A program made the translations under genes and the position numbers. Shown one piece after another: positions 33,727-45,352 of a stretch of 64,000 bases of DNA (its first letter is position 1; each line of letters begins with the position of its first letter). The notes beneath the pieces were generated by a model. The model searched no databases. It was not told the origin of the DNA and was given only the letters and a program-made list of their open reading frames with translations. Source of the DNA: Wyeomyia smithii (Eukaryota > Arthropoda > Insecta > Diptera > Culicidae); NCBI RefSeq assembly GCF_029784165.1, contig NC_073695.1:210695781-210759780 (forward strand). Reading direction: 5' to 3'.

Positions 33727-36480
33727 GACTAGCACAATAGTAATATAGAGATCTGCAGCACAGAAGTTTGAATAACAATCGCACCGTTCATGGAGGCGTA
33801 ATGTTGGCAAGCGCGGAAATAGCAAAAATTGGGTGTGTCAACTCAAGTGGGCGTTTAAATCAACCCATAAATAAGTCGTTAAAATGGAAACGCAACCAAA
33901 GAGTGTTTATTGGTTCTCGCTGTGTTTTTTAAACAAAACATTCTGCCACCGTTCTACTTACACCGAAAATGTTGGTAAAGCAGAAAAATGTACAGTCCGC
34001 TTGTATTGGCTTAAATCTTTGGAATGTTAAGCGGAAAGCAACTGTTCAGAAAAGACTACATAAATATTCTATCACCACTCATAAGTTTTATGAGCTTGGT
34101 AAAAATGATAGAGAATTAGTGAATAGCAGGCGATTTTAGTTCGTTCACCTTGTCCAACATCCAACACCAAACAGGTGTATTTCTAAACTGAGCTGAATTC
34201 CCGTACAGCATCATGTAGCTCAAATCTCCAAGCGGCAATTATGGTTCAAAGGTTGCATAAAAAACAGACAACAAAATGCGCCAAATTCGACCCAATCCAT
34301 TCGGGCCCATGCGAGTTTGCATGCAAACAAATCAATTATACTGTTTGATATTTGATTTATACCGCGTTGATACTACATTATTCATAGGAGCAAAAGGAAT
34401 CCCTCGGGTAGCCGAGGGGAAAACGGAAGGTACGTACGTACCTATCGGCAGAGAAGGGACGATTTTCCCCGGAAAACTCCAGCTCCCGCACATCCCCATC
34501 CGGTAGGTTATGAATACGAATGAATATCAACCAAATTTGTAACCGTATTAAATTTTATTTCAGCCATAATTCGCGTCCACAGTCGTATTCTTTCTTTCGC
34601 CAAACGCCATACGAAAACACATTCCATGTGTGGACGTAAATATCCCAGAGGAACTCCAAATTTTGTGTATTTTAAGTGAATAAAAAAGCCCTCCTCCAAT
34701 TTGCGGGAGACTTGTTTGTTTGCATATAGGTTTGCCACTATGCGTGAGGATTTGCACAAACGGTTTTGTTTTCCCTGTATATCCGTGCGGCCACAGCCGG
34801 TCGCTCGTTACGATTCATTCGTTTTTTTTTTGTTCACCCGATACATGCATACGAGAATTGTGGTCCGGCTTCCCGTGACTGTGATGCTGGGAAAATTTGA
34901 AAAGCCAGCGGTAATGGAATTCTGACGTATGACTCCCGGATTGGTACGCCTCGGTGTTTCGGATCGAAAGGGGAAAATCCGTGAAACGAATGATGTTACA
35001 GTTAGTAACGGCAACTCATAAATTTTGATAGAGTAGGGTTTTTGTATCACTCTCTCTCGGAGTAACCCAATGGTGGAGTATTCTTGAAAAAGCGAGGAAT
35101 GAAATTCTTCATCTTTCTTGGTGTGATTTCTACTAGTTACAATAAGTGTCCTGCTAAAAATCCTAGTAATTTATAGAAATAGAACCACACTGATTTAAGG
35201 AATGAATTGAGCAGGTTACAAATTAAACAACCACAGCAGAGTCAAACCAGACCGTAGAACACCTTATTTCAGCGGATATTTTCATTTATGCGGTTTTTCA
35301 TCCCCTCCATATGTGAATTAAGAACTTTTTTTTCCTGAACTCCAGTGTATTTTTTTTGTTTCGTACCTCCTTTGAATTATAGAACGTACTGTATTTTGCA
35401 GCCCGTGAAAATCTACACGCTTTGTTCCGGTGTGCGCGGCGTGTTTGTTTCTATGCTGCCATCGGTATTCTGCAAGGGTTCTCTGGGGATTAGAAATTTA
35501 TGTGTAGTCTTGCATTAAACATGGGCCGCCGCCGGTGTTACTACATACTTTCAGCGTTTGAGCGCACTTTTGGTTACATTTTTTTTCGTCGGTCGTGGCG
35601 AGAGCTTTGGCAGCGACTAGACGGTTAAGATTGAATGGAAACAGAAATGAAGAATTAAGTATTCGTTCTCTAGATACATTTTATTCAATTCAGTTTTTTT
35701 TTCGAAAGAATCTTTGTAGAAATTCATAAAACTTTTATTTAAATAAATTTTATATTATTTTATCTTTAATAAATTTCATGTCTGAATGAAATTACGAATT
35801 ACGAGTCGTCTTTGCAAAATGGATAATTAAATTCATTTTAAATTTATTTTTCATGTAAATGGAGATTTATGCGTGGAAAAAATGAAAAAGTCATTCCATG
35901 TAAAGTTATTACTAAAAAGTGTTTATTGTATTATAAGATACAATTTGTAACTACACCTTCCAATCCGTAGTACTCGCCTTTTATGAAAAACTTTGTTTTA
36001 TCTTCAATTCTCAAAAATCTTCGTAACAAGTTCAACTACAATTTATAAAAATAATTATTTTTAATGGACAAGGTCACAGGTATGTTTTTGCTTCGCAGAC
36101 TGTTTTCGTTTGTTTCATTGTTTTTGATTCGACAATTTTGATTCCGGCCCTCAGTTTTGTTGAACAAAACAAAAATTTAGTATTCTGATCCCACGCAAGC
36201 AAGAATGTTCTTTTTTTAATGGGAGCTACATTTTTCTACGGCACAGCTTTGAAAGTAGAGCCTTCTGTGGAACGGAAAACTCTCATCATAGGCAGTAGAA
36301 GGCATACTTATTATTCTGAGTGTAACTTTTCTAACGACTGACAACTAAAATTTTGGGTTTTATGAGATTCTCCTACTCAACAACAAACAAGCTCATAGAG
36401 AAATCAAAGTATATACATGTAAGTTTTCTCTCTCCTCTCTATACAAGCTTTTTTTGTTTCGTTTATGTATGCTCAGTTCG
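33727..36480. other. Between LINE copy A and a mariner relic: no gene assigned
   Basis: Some stretches (34200-34510, 34680-34960, 35390-35640) are GC-richer and less repeat-like than their surroundings and might hold host exons or regulatory DNA. A splice-acceptor-like 'tgtattttgcag' lies at about 35390-35401, before an open stretch. I could not recognise a product. The rest is AT-rich. Confidence 0.25.
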
Positions 36481-36487
36481 GTTCAAA

Positions 36488-36960
36488 ATGGCGCCGAAAC
36501 AAGAAACTTTGCGCAAACTTATGGAAAAGTTCTTACTGAATTACTAAAAAATATCAAGGTGAACTATTTATAAAGTGAAAATGATCCGGTTTCGAATGTG
36601 CGTGCTATCCTGTAAACCTCAACAATATTTCGCAGTGGAAAGCTGTTTAAAGCAATGAACTAAAATGATATTTTTCTTAGAAAAATCGTGGTTCAACTAC
36701 AATGGTTTAGCTATCATTCAAGATCGTACCAGAACGAATGTTTTAAGAAAATTTGGATTTTTTAAAAAACACCATGCTGATGGAAGGTATGTGTTTTGGC
36801 CAAAACACAAAAGTTGCTGAACAACCACTCGACTTCCTTCGTACCCAATATATTGCATATTCTTCAAAACGAATCTGCTTCAGTGTCGTCTAATCGAAGA
36901 ATAATTATCCTCGGTTGCTCGAAAGGCATAGCACCAAAAAAATCATGTGTGATTATTATG
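36488..36960 (+). pseudogene. Severely decayed mariner-type transposase relic
   Basis: Begins MAPKQETLRKLMEKFLLNY, the usual start of a group of mosquito mariner transposases. Near 36795-36960, in shifting frames, come NTQKLLNNHSTSFVP and then LLQCRLIEE, followed by SSVARKA and HQKNH. This is the segment with the third catalytic acid (usual form NLPQCRPIEDFW). The middle, with the first two Asp residues, is missing or unreadable, so the relic is internally deleted. A SINE sits immediately downstream. Confidence 0.5.
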
Positions 36961-36980
36961 ACAAGTGCCATAATTGCCAT

Positions 36981-37198
36981 CAAGCCTCCCAGCTGGTCTC
37001 AAGGTACGATGCTGGCCTAACAAGCCAGTTGTCGTAGGTTCGAGTCTCGGCTCGGGAGAGACTGTTAGTGTTAGTAGGATCGTAGCGCTGGCCCCGCAAT
37101 TGTCCTGTACACTTAACAGTTGGCTGCGAAGTCTGTGTATAATAAACAGAAGGTCGAGTTTCGAATCGGAATGTTGCACCAAGGCTTTGCTTTGCTTT
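36981..37198 (+). mobile_element. tRNA-derived SINE, second copy
   Basis: Closely matches the SINE at 8989-9205: 'ggtctcaaggtacgatgctg', a B box 'ggttcgagtctcgg' near 37038, 'gttggctgcgaagtctgtgt', and the tail 'ggctttgctttgctttt'. The 7 bp ttgccat flank it at 36974-36980 and about 37196-37202, a short possible target duplication. Confidence 0.85.
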
Positions 37199-37259
37199 TG
37201 CCATAGTTTCGATCGAATTTTTCTTAGAGTTTCCATGGCGTTATCACAATTTTAGAGGG

Positions 37260-37990
37260 TGAGGAAATGGTGTTACGAAAATTGGCGATTTCGTACTACC
37301 GGAGAAAGTGACGCCAATGTGAAAATCCAAGGATATGAGTGGTGAAAATTCTAGAAATTTCAAACCTGTGAAGTGTCGTAGAAGGTTTTATAAGATAAAA
37401 ACGTTAACGACTGTGTACCCGGACTGTCTCAACCCAAATATAGTTGAAGAGGTTGTATAAGATATGACTGTAAGGTTAACGTAGAATTACGACACCCTAT
37501 TTCTTGTCAATGTATTTCTTGCAATAGAATTACACTCTATTGAGATAATCAATTTACTTATATTAAGTGGTAAATTCAGTGATAGTTCTTCTTCCCTTCT
37601 CTTTTTTTATTGATTGATTCGTAACCTTGATAACCGTTGATATAATCAATAGATATAATCATCTTTAATTATAGATTGCCATTTACCGATGGCACGGGAT
37701 AATTCTTTTTCTTTTATTATTCTCCGCTCTTTACACACGCTTGCTTGCAGCAAACAAAACATAACGATCATACACACATGTAAGTGTACCAGCTTACAGC
37801 TGAAAGCAAACGTAACGCGATAGAACCGGAAAAATACTAAAATGTCTGGATATGTTCAGAAAAGCTATGCAGTGCAGCAGTCCACCGGTTGGTCCACCTG
37901 CTTTGAAACGCTGCGATCGAATGAGTCGCCTTGCTGCGCTAAAATCGGTTGCTACTCAGCCACTTGCAGCTGGTCCAGTAAACCATTTCC
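37260..37990. other. Unassigned, no gene supported
   Basis: AT-rich with (t)n(a)n words. A 66-codon frame at 37842 (MSGYVQKSYAVQQSTGW) has no recognisable motif and runs into the inverted-repeat element at 37997, so I do not call it a gene. Confidence 0.25.
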
Positions 37991-38745
37991 TTGCTACACT
38001 GCCGCTCATAGCAAGTCCGTCCCATTTGCGTTTTGGTGCTGATGAGAAAACAGCAATCAAAAATTGTAACGCTTTAGGTGAAATTTTGCACGCAAATGCT
38101 TTTTCAATCAAGACCATCAACAAAATTTAGTACTGCAATGACAATCTTATACTTTTGCATCATAAAACTTGTAAACACATCGGAATTTGATTAAAATTGG
38201 TTGAAAATTATATGCTGGGACTCACATGCGATTACTTTTACGGTACGTAGCCAGAATGATAGCAAGTCAGTCCCATAGCCAGCTACGACCGGTGATGAAA
38301 AACAAACTACTGCAAACCGATGGCGGTGCTATAGCTTGCGTTTGGAATGCATCCATCGCTGGTCAATTCATAAATGACCTTCTCTCGTGCTTCATTAAAC
38401 AAGTTTTTTGTGAGAAGCATAACACAATGTACCTACCAGCTGCACCGCTCAAAATAAAATTAGATTTTGTTTTTACATTTGATACTACTGATAAATTCAA
38501 AATCAGTTTAGGTGTAGGAACTTGTTCTAAATTTTTCTGAGAGCGGTCACACGTTCGTGACGGCGGACAGCCTCCACGTAGCAGTGGAAGCAAATATGAA
38601 AGAACACCTTTAGCTTAGTACCGAAGTATTTGATATGACTGACAAATTTTTCAAAACGAAATTCACAATAATTGATCAATCCTTACCCACGTCTTAACAT
38701 AAAATACGGATAAAATACGAAAAGTAGTATTTACTAAGGAATGCT

Positions 38746-39048
38746 CGCAGACTAACAGACGTAACACTGGAACCTAGCTTCATCGCCACAAAAACGTTCA
38801 TTTCAAATTTTCAATCGAATAACAGTCATCGCGCGAAAACGTCGTCTGGGGCGCTGTCATGCAATCTCATACACATTTTGTAGTTCCCCATTTGACACAT
38901 GCAGTAACGCTGGCGCTGATGTCGAAAGACATGACGCAGCGCGAACACGACAGCAGATGGTGCTAGTGTTATTAACGTAAAGTACTGGAATCATCCAAAC
39001 GATGATTTTATTGAAAATTTGTTCAACGTGTTATGTCTGTTAGTCTGT
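38746..39048. mobile_element. 303-bp hAT-like MITE with 8-bp target duplication
   Basis: Ends 'cgcagactaacagacgtaac' and the inverted 'gttatgtctgttagtctgtg' match over 23 bp with two differences. The 8 bp ggaatgct flanks it exactly at 38738-38745 and 39049-39056. Non-coding; an 8-bp duplication points to a hAT transposase. Confidence 0.85.
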
Positions 39049-39159
39049 GGAATGCTTAAACTAATAACACAGTGACACACCTACAGCGTTCACTGTCAAC
39101 AAACAACAGCTGAAGAAGCTATTGGTGAAAACTTTGTCTTGAAGAAAACATTGTACTAC

Positions 39160-39250
39160 AGTCACTATTCGCTAACTGGGCACGCTTTAACTGGGCTTCT
39201 TTTTAACTGGGCGCTCGCTAACTGGGAGGATTCCCAGTTAAAAAGACAAC
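39160..39250. repeat. Cluster of taactggg words
   Basis: Four plus-strand copies of 'aactggg' within 75 bp, followed by the inverted 'cccagttaaaaaga'. It resembles the end of a MITE family but the partner end was not found. Confidence 0.35.
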
Positions 39251-39849
39251 AAACGTCAAATATCAAAACGAGCTGGGGGCATGTGAATTGGGAACGAAAA
39301 CTAAAAAATTAAAGTTTTTGTAATACAGCATATTTAAAATACAAAAACAATAATAGAACTGATAAATATACTCCCTATATTAAAAGCTAACTCAATCAAA
39401 CCTCCTATCGAGTATCACTTGGTACATCCAATTCTAAACCTGAAGACCATAAGTTGTGGTAAATATCACATTTTTCATATTCATAATTGGCTGTGGGGTT
39501 AAATTGCGAAGATTTTTTCAATGGGACCGACTTGCGATCACTTTTGCTATGGGACAAACCGAATTGCTATTTTTTTCATAGTTTCTCGGAACGAAGTATT
39601 CAAAAATATTTGTTTTATCGAAAGTAGATATAAAAAGAAATTGATTCCATAAATAAACTCAAAATTGATAAAAATGCAATTGGGACGGACTTGCCATGAG
39701 CGGCAGTACAGTGATCGGATAAACAATGAAGACTAAATTTCGGTATAAGCATGCTTTTATACATGACTCCTGAAGGTTAAACTTCCGATAAAAATGTCTT
39801 TGTCGACTACAGCAGATGAAACAGCAACAACAACAACAATAAATCGGTT

Positions 39850-39883
39850 CATTCCGAGTTGTGCTCTCGTCGTGTTCGGTCGC
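39850..39883 (+). promoter_or_regulatory. Internal LINE promoter: Inr plus DPE
   Basis: The junction reads ttcattcc; TCATTC fits the insect initiator TCAKTY, with the A at 39851 as +1. GGTCGC at 39878-39883 lies at exactly +28 to +33 and fits the downstream promoter element. TATA-less promoters of this kind are known for Jockey- and I-type LINEs. Copy A starts cagtcc and has tgtcgc about one base nearer. Confidence 0.55.
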
Positions 39884-40286
39884 AATTTCATTTCGATCTC
39901 GATAGTGACGACCAGTTAATCGCCTTCAAGGTCACCGTGCATTGTATTGCGTGTGCACTGCTGCTCGTTGCCGTCGTCTACTGAAGACAAAGGAACGCAT
40001 CATCGCCTATTGCTACCGTACGCCACAGACTGTACGTTGTGTCGCTACTGCGAGAGATCCAGTACCCGGCGTACTGCTGTTTGGCTGCACTGGTGCTGCT
40101 GTGTGGCTGGAGCGGCTGCAGCTTTTGCTAGCGGACTCTTGTGTGAAGGACTGGAGATTGGCATCGCCCGTGCGCTGATTGCGGTGGAGAGCGGCTGCAG
40201 AAGATAAGTAGTTTTTTTTCTCTTGGTTTTTTTCTACAATATTATTTGTTGATTGGCATTTTGCGTGTGTGGCTTACGCGTCCAAC

Positions 40287-41633
40287 ATGGACGACGAACG
40301 CGGGGATGAAAACCCGCTCGTTCTACCGCCTAGCCCTCCCGGATACAAAGTTCCAAGGGTTAAGAATGGAACCCCGCAGGAAGCTACCCATCGGCTTAAG
40401 CAGTATCCGGAGGGCAAAGTATTTTTCCGGCCGAAAGTGAAAGCATTGAACACAATGCAAATATGTAAAGATCTGGCACGGTTTACAGCCGTGACCGAAA
40501 TTACCAAAGTACGCCCGAATAAGCTGCGTGTTTTGGTTTCCAACCTCAAGCAAGCAAACGAGATTGCTGCTTGTGAGCTCTTCACGCGGGAGTACCACGT
40601 GTACATTCCAGCTCGCGTAGTTGAGATTGACGGTGTGGTCAGCGAATCGAGTCTGACTGTCGAGGACCTGTTGAAGGATGGAAAAGGCCTTTTCAAGGAT
40701 TCTAGCCTTGAACCTGCCAAGATACTTGAATGTTAGCAATTACATTCAGTATCGCTCGACAAGGGTGTAAAAACTTACACTCCTTCAGACTCTTTTCGCG
40801 TGACTTTCGCCGGGTCTGCTCTGCCGAGCTATGTGCTCGTGGACAAGGTGCGTCTGCCCGTGCGCTTGTTTGTACCGCGGGTAATGAATTGCCTCAAGTG
40901 CAAACAGTTGGGCCATACGGCCTCCCACTGTGGCAATAAAGCACGTTGTGGCAAGTGCGGAGAGCAACATGCGGATGACGCCTGTAATAAGGGTGCTGAA
41001 AAGTACCTTTATTGTGGGCAGACTCCGCATGAGCTGTCTGCATGTCCCGCGTACAAACAGCGCCAAGACAAGATCGAGCGGTCTCTGAAAGAGCGCTCTA
41101 AGCGCACTTTCGCAGAAATGCTCAAAGAGGCCGCTGCCACCAAACTGGTTTCCCCGAATCTCTTCGAGGTCTTGCCATCCGATGAGTCTGATTCTGACGA
41201 TTCAGTTGGGGAATCTTCTTTTGTTGAACCCGGGAAATCTAGGAAGAGGAAAAAGCTTTCTTCTCCTAGGCTTCCTAGGAAAGGACAGAGAAGGTCTCCA
41301 TCTGAAGTGACTGATACTAAGAAACAAAAAAGTGCTGTAGAAAATCCGAAGCAAACTCCTCCGGGATTGGCAAAACTGAATTCAAGTAAGGAGTTTCCGG
41401 CACTTCCAGGAACATCAAAAAACCCAACTGTTGCTTCTTTTTCGTCCAAGATTCAGCCAGAATCTGGACTGCTGAAGTTTTCAGATATTATGGACTGGAT
41501 TTTTGAAAATTTCAGCATAACTGATCCTCTTAAAAGTCTTCTGCTGGCATTTCTACCAACAGTTAGATCATTTTTGAAGCAGTTGACTGCTAAATGGCCC
41601 CTCCTTGCAGCGATCGTATCCTTCGATGGCTAA
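40287..41633 (+). pseudogene. LINE copy B ORF1, single in-frame stop
   Basis: ATG at 40287 (MDDERGDENPLVLPPSPPG). 449 codons with one internal TAG at 40734-40736, where copy A has Lys in CKQL. The globular part has TKVRPNKLRVLVSNL and LFTREYHVYIPARVVEIDG. Zinc knuckles: CLKCKQLGHTASHC and CGKCGEQHADDAC are complete; the third reads KYLYCGQTPHELSAC, so its first Cys has become Tyr. The C-terminal part has MDWIFENFS and TVRSFLKQLTAKWPLL, matching copy A and suggesting a conserved C-terminal function. Its stop codon overlaps the ORF2 ATG in atggctaa. Confidence 0.92.
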
Positions 41634-44600
41634 TTCATCGGCTGAGATGAAGGATTCTATCTCTATTTTTCAGTGGAATTGTAGAAGTATCATCCCCAAA
41701 ATTGATTCATTTAAAGTTTTGATTAATAAGCATAAATGCGATGCATTTTCCCTCTGTGAAACTTGGCTCACTTCAAATGTAGATCTTAGCTTCCATGATT
41801 TTAATATAATTCGCCTCGACCGAGACACCCCTTACGGAGGAGTACTTCTAGGGATTAAGAAGTGCTATTCCTTCTATCGTATTAACCTCCCCACGGTCCC
41901 AGGCGTCGAAGCTGTCGCATGTCAAATGACAATACAAGGTAAAGAGCTTTGTATTGCCTCAATATATATTCCTCCCAGAGCACAGGTTGGGCAACGGCTG
42001 CTCTTTGATTTAATAGAACTTCTTCCTTCGCCACGTTTGATTTTGGGAGATTTTAACTCTCACGGCGTGGCTTGGGGTTCCCCTTATAATGATAACCGTT
42101 CCTCTTTGATCTATAACCTCTGCGACGACTTCGACATGACAATATTAAACAACGGGGATATGACACGCGTTCCGAAACCTCCAGCGCGCCCCAGTGCTTT
42201 AGATTTATCTTTATGTTCAACATCGCTACGGTTGGATTGCACATGGAAGGTAGTCCTTGATCCCCACGGTAGCGATCATTTGCCTATTCAAATTTCAATT
42301 GATAATGGTTCAACTCGCACGCGATCAGTTGATATTCCGTATGACCTCACACGGAATATCGATTGGAAATTATACGAGGAAATGATATCAGAAGCTGTCG
42401 AGTCGATTCAACATCACCCACCACTTGAAGAATACAACCTCCTCGCGGGCTTGATTCACGACGCCGCGTTGCAAGCCCAAACGCAGAAATATCCCGGCGT
42501 GACGATCAAAGAACGGCCTCCCACTCCGTGGTGGGACAAAGAGTTCGTAAACGAGACGTCGAGGGAGACATCGATGAGCACTCTTTGGAACACAGCTCGA
42601 AGAATGCGAAATCGTATAACGGTCAACGAAAGCGAGGAGTCTTCTAGTCGGTGGATATTTGATTTTGCCAGGAAAGTATGTCCGCACTCTGTTCCTGCGC
42701 AAAACTTTGTTCGCGATACGTCTCCGGACCACGATGCGATAGAATCACCTTTTACGATGGCAGAATTTTCAGTTGCCCTCCTGTCCTGTAACAATAACGC
42801 GCCTGGGTTAGATAGAATCAAATTCAACTTGTTGAAGAATCTACCAGGCAATGCCAAGAGGCGCTTGTTGAACTTGTTCAATAAGTTCCTGGAGCAAAAC
42901 ATTGTACCGCAGGATTGGAGGCAAGTGAAGGTGATCGCCATCCAAAAACCAGGAAAACCAGCTTCTGATCACAACTCTTATAGGCCGATTGCATTTGATG
43001 GAGAAAATGATACTCCGTCGTTTAGACCATTGGGTCGAATCAAACGGTCTACTATCAGATACTCAATTTGGCTTCCGCCGTGCCAAAGGAACGAATGACT
43101 GTCTTGCGTTGCTTTCTACAGATATTCAGCTAGCCTATGCTCGCGAAGAACAAATGGCATCTGTGTTCTAGGACATTAAGGGGGCTTTTGATTCCGTTTC
43201 TATTGACATTCTTTCGGGCAAATTTCACCGACAAGGATTTTCACCAATTTTGAACAATTTTTTGCATAATTTGTTGTCCGAAAAGCATATGCATTTGACG
43301 CATGGCGATTTGGCAACTTTTCGTATTAGTTACATGGGTCTTCCCCAGGGCTCATGCTTAAGCCCCCTTCTTTACAATTTTTATGTGAATGACATTGACG
43401 CATGTCTGGCAAATTTATGCACGATAAGACAACTTGCAGACGACAGCGTGGTCTCTGTTACAGGAGCCAAAGCTGCCGATTTGCAAGGACCATTGCAAGA
43501 TACCTTGGACAATTTGTCTGCTTGGGCTTTACAGCTAGGTATCGAATTTTCTCCGGAGAAGACTGAGACAGTAGTTTTTTCTAGGAAGCGTGAGCCTGCT
43601 CAGCTCCACTGACAGTTAATGGGTGAAACGATTTCTCAGGTTTTGGTATCTAAATATCTTGGTGTCTGGTTCGATTTGAAAGGCACCTGGGGATGTCACG
43701 TTCGGTATTTGATGAAAAAATGTCAACAAAGAGTGAATTTTCTCCGGACAATTACTGGATCATGGTGGGGCGCCCACCCAGGAGACCTCATAAGGCTTTA
43801 CCAAACAACGATATTGTCGGTGCTTGAGTACGGGTGTTTCTGCTTCCGCTCCGCTGCAAACACCCATTTAATCAAGCTGGAACGATTGCAGTATCGTTGT
43901 TTGCGTATTGCCTTGGGTTGCATGCATTCGACCCATACGATAAGTTTGGAAGTTTTGGCGGGCGTTCTCCCATTAAAAGACCGCTTTTGGGATCTGACTA
44001 CTCGTATTCTCATCAAATGTGAGGTTTTGAACCCCTTGGTAATTGAAAATTTCGATAGGCTAGTTGAACTTAATTCTCAAACCCGTTTCATGACTGTGTA
44101 TTTCAATCACATGTCTCAAAGTATAAATCCTTCCTCATACACCTGCAATCGTGTCAACTTATTAGATACTTCTGTTTCTACTGTGTTTTTCGATACATCC
44201 ATGATGGAAGAAACTCGTGGAATCCCGGATCATTTACGCGTGCAGCAGATCCCTAAAATATTTTATAACAAATATAAAAACATCAACTGCGATAATGCGT
44301 TTTATACTGATGGATCACTTCTCAACGGGTCCACTGGCTTCGGTATCTTCAACAATAATTTTACCGCCTCCTACAAGCTCGATAATCCTGCTTCTGTTTA
44401 CGTCGTAGAATTTTCTGCAATTCAGTATACCTTAGGGATTATTGAAACAATGCCCACGGACCATTACTTCATCTTTACGGACAGTCTCAGTTCTATTGAG
44501 GCTCTCCGATCGATGAAGGATGTAAGGCACTCTCCGTATTTCCTGGGGAAAATACGGGAACATCTGAGTGCTTTATCCGAAAAATCTTCTCAGATTACCT

Positions 44601-45148
44601 TAGTGTGGGTCCCTTCTCATTGTTCCATTCCGGGCAATGAAAAAGCGGACACTTTGGCTAAGGTGGGCGCAACAAACGGTGATATTTATAACAGACCAAT
44701 TGCCTACAATGAATTTTTAAAATTTTCACGTCAGAGTACACTTGTCAACTGGCAGGCCTCGTGGGATAAGGGAGAACTGGGGAGGTGGCTACACAGCATC
44801 ATCCCCAAGGTTTCCACCAAACCTTGGTTTCGGGGGTTTGATGTAGGACGAGATTTCATTCGCATGATGTCTCGGATTTTGTCCAACCACTACGGGCTAG
44901 ATGCACATCTCTTGCGTATTGGGCTGGCGAGCAGTAATCATTGCGTTTGTGGATTGGGGTATCAAGACATTGAACACGTGGTTTGGGTGTGTGCTGAATT
45001 CTGCGGCGCCAAATCTCTACTTTTGGATACCCTCAGGGCCCGAGGAATACAGCCCTATGTGCCAGTTCGTGATATTCTCGCTCAGCGAAACTTGCCATAC
45101 ATGCTACATGTTTATAGCTACTTGAAGAGCATCAAGGTGCCAATTTAA
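41626..45148 (+). pseudogene. LINE copy B ORF2 (endonuclease-RT-RNase H), broken
   Basis: ATG at 41626. Endonuclease: FQWNCRSIIPK, CETWLTS, LGDFNSHG, GSDHLPIQIS, all intact. RT: GLDRIKFNLLK, KGAFDSVSIDIL, GLPQGSCLSPLLYN, QLADDSVVS. RNase H: YTDGSLLNGSTGFG, VEFSAIQYTLG, FTDSLSSIEAL, WVPSHCSIPGNEKAD. A CVCGLGYQDIEHVVWVC zinc-like motif lies near the end. Lesions: an in-frame deletion joins PWWDKE directly to FVNETS near 42540 (copy A keeps part of the missing linker); a net 20-bp deletion near 42991 shifts the frame; TAG at 43169-43171 just before DIKGAF; TGA at 43610-43612. The frame from 43613 to 45148 is open. Confidence 0.92.
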
Positions 45149-45352
45149 CAGCGAAACAAAAAAAAACATGTTAGTTTTAGTATTAGATTTAGTTTCAGCT
45201 CGTAGTCGGCAGCGAGGGTAAAGAATTTGCCTTTAGATTATAAGATATTCTAGACCATAAGGCATTAGATTTAATTGGCTCCGTAAAACATTAATTTGTA
45301 TTGTGCCGTGTCAAATAAATGTTGTGTGAACAAAAAAAACAATAAATCGGTT

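Larger units (their letters stand above)
37997..39707. mobile_element. Composite bounded by about 36-bp inverted repeats
   Basis: The left end 'cactgccgctcatagcaagt' continues ccgtcccatttgcgtttt; the right end is its near complement, 'aaaatgcaattgggacggac' then ttgccatgagcggcagt (39671-39707). Related words, 'gggaccgacttgcgatcact' near 39523 and 'gggactcacatgcgattac' near 38216, recur inside. A separate 303-bp MITE lies inside at 38746-39048. No transposase visible; target duplication not fixed. Confidence 0.5.
39850..45337 (+). mobile_element. I-like LINE, copy B, full length with 15-bp target duplication
   Basis: A 5.5-kb non-LTR retrotransposon. The direct repeat 'aacaataaatcggtt' flanks it at 39835-39849 and 45338-45352. 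The 5' end begins cattccgag and the 3' end is 'gtgccgtgtcaaataaatgt' then tgtgtgaac and an A-run. It has about 437 bp of 5' UTR, ORF1 (40287-41633), overlapping ORF2 (41626-45148) and a short 3' UTR of about 190 bp. Same family as copy A; the two face each other head to head, 6.1 kb apart. The perfect duplication indicates a fairly young insertion, though both ORFs are broken. Confidence 0.93.
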
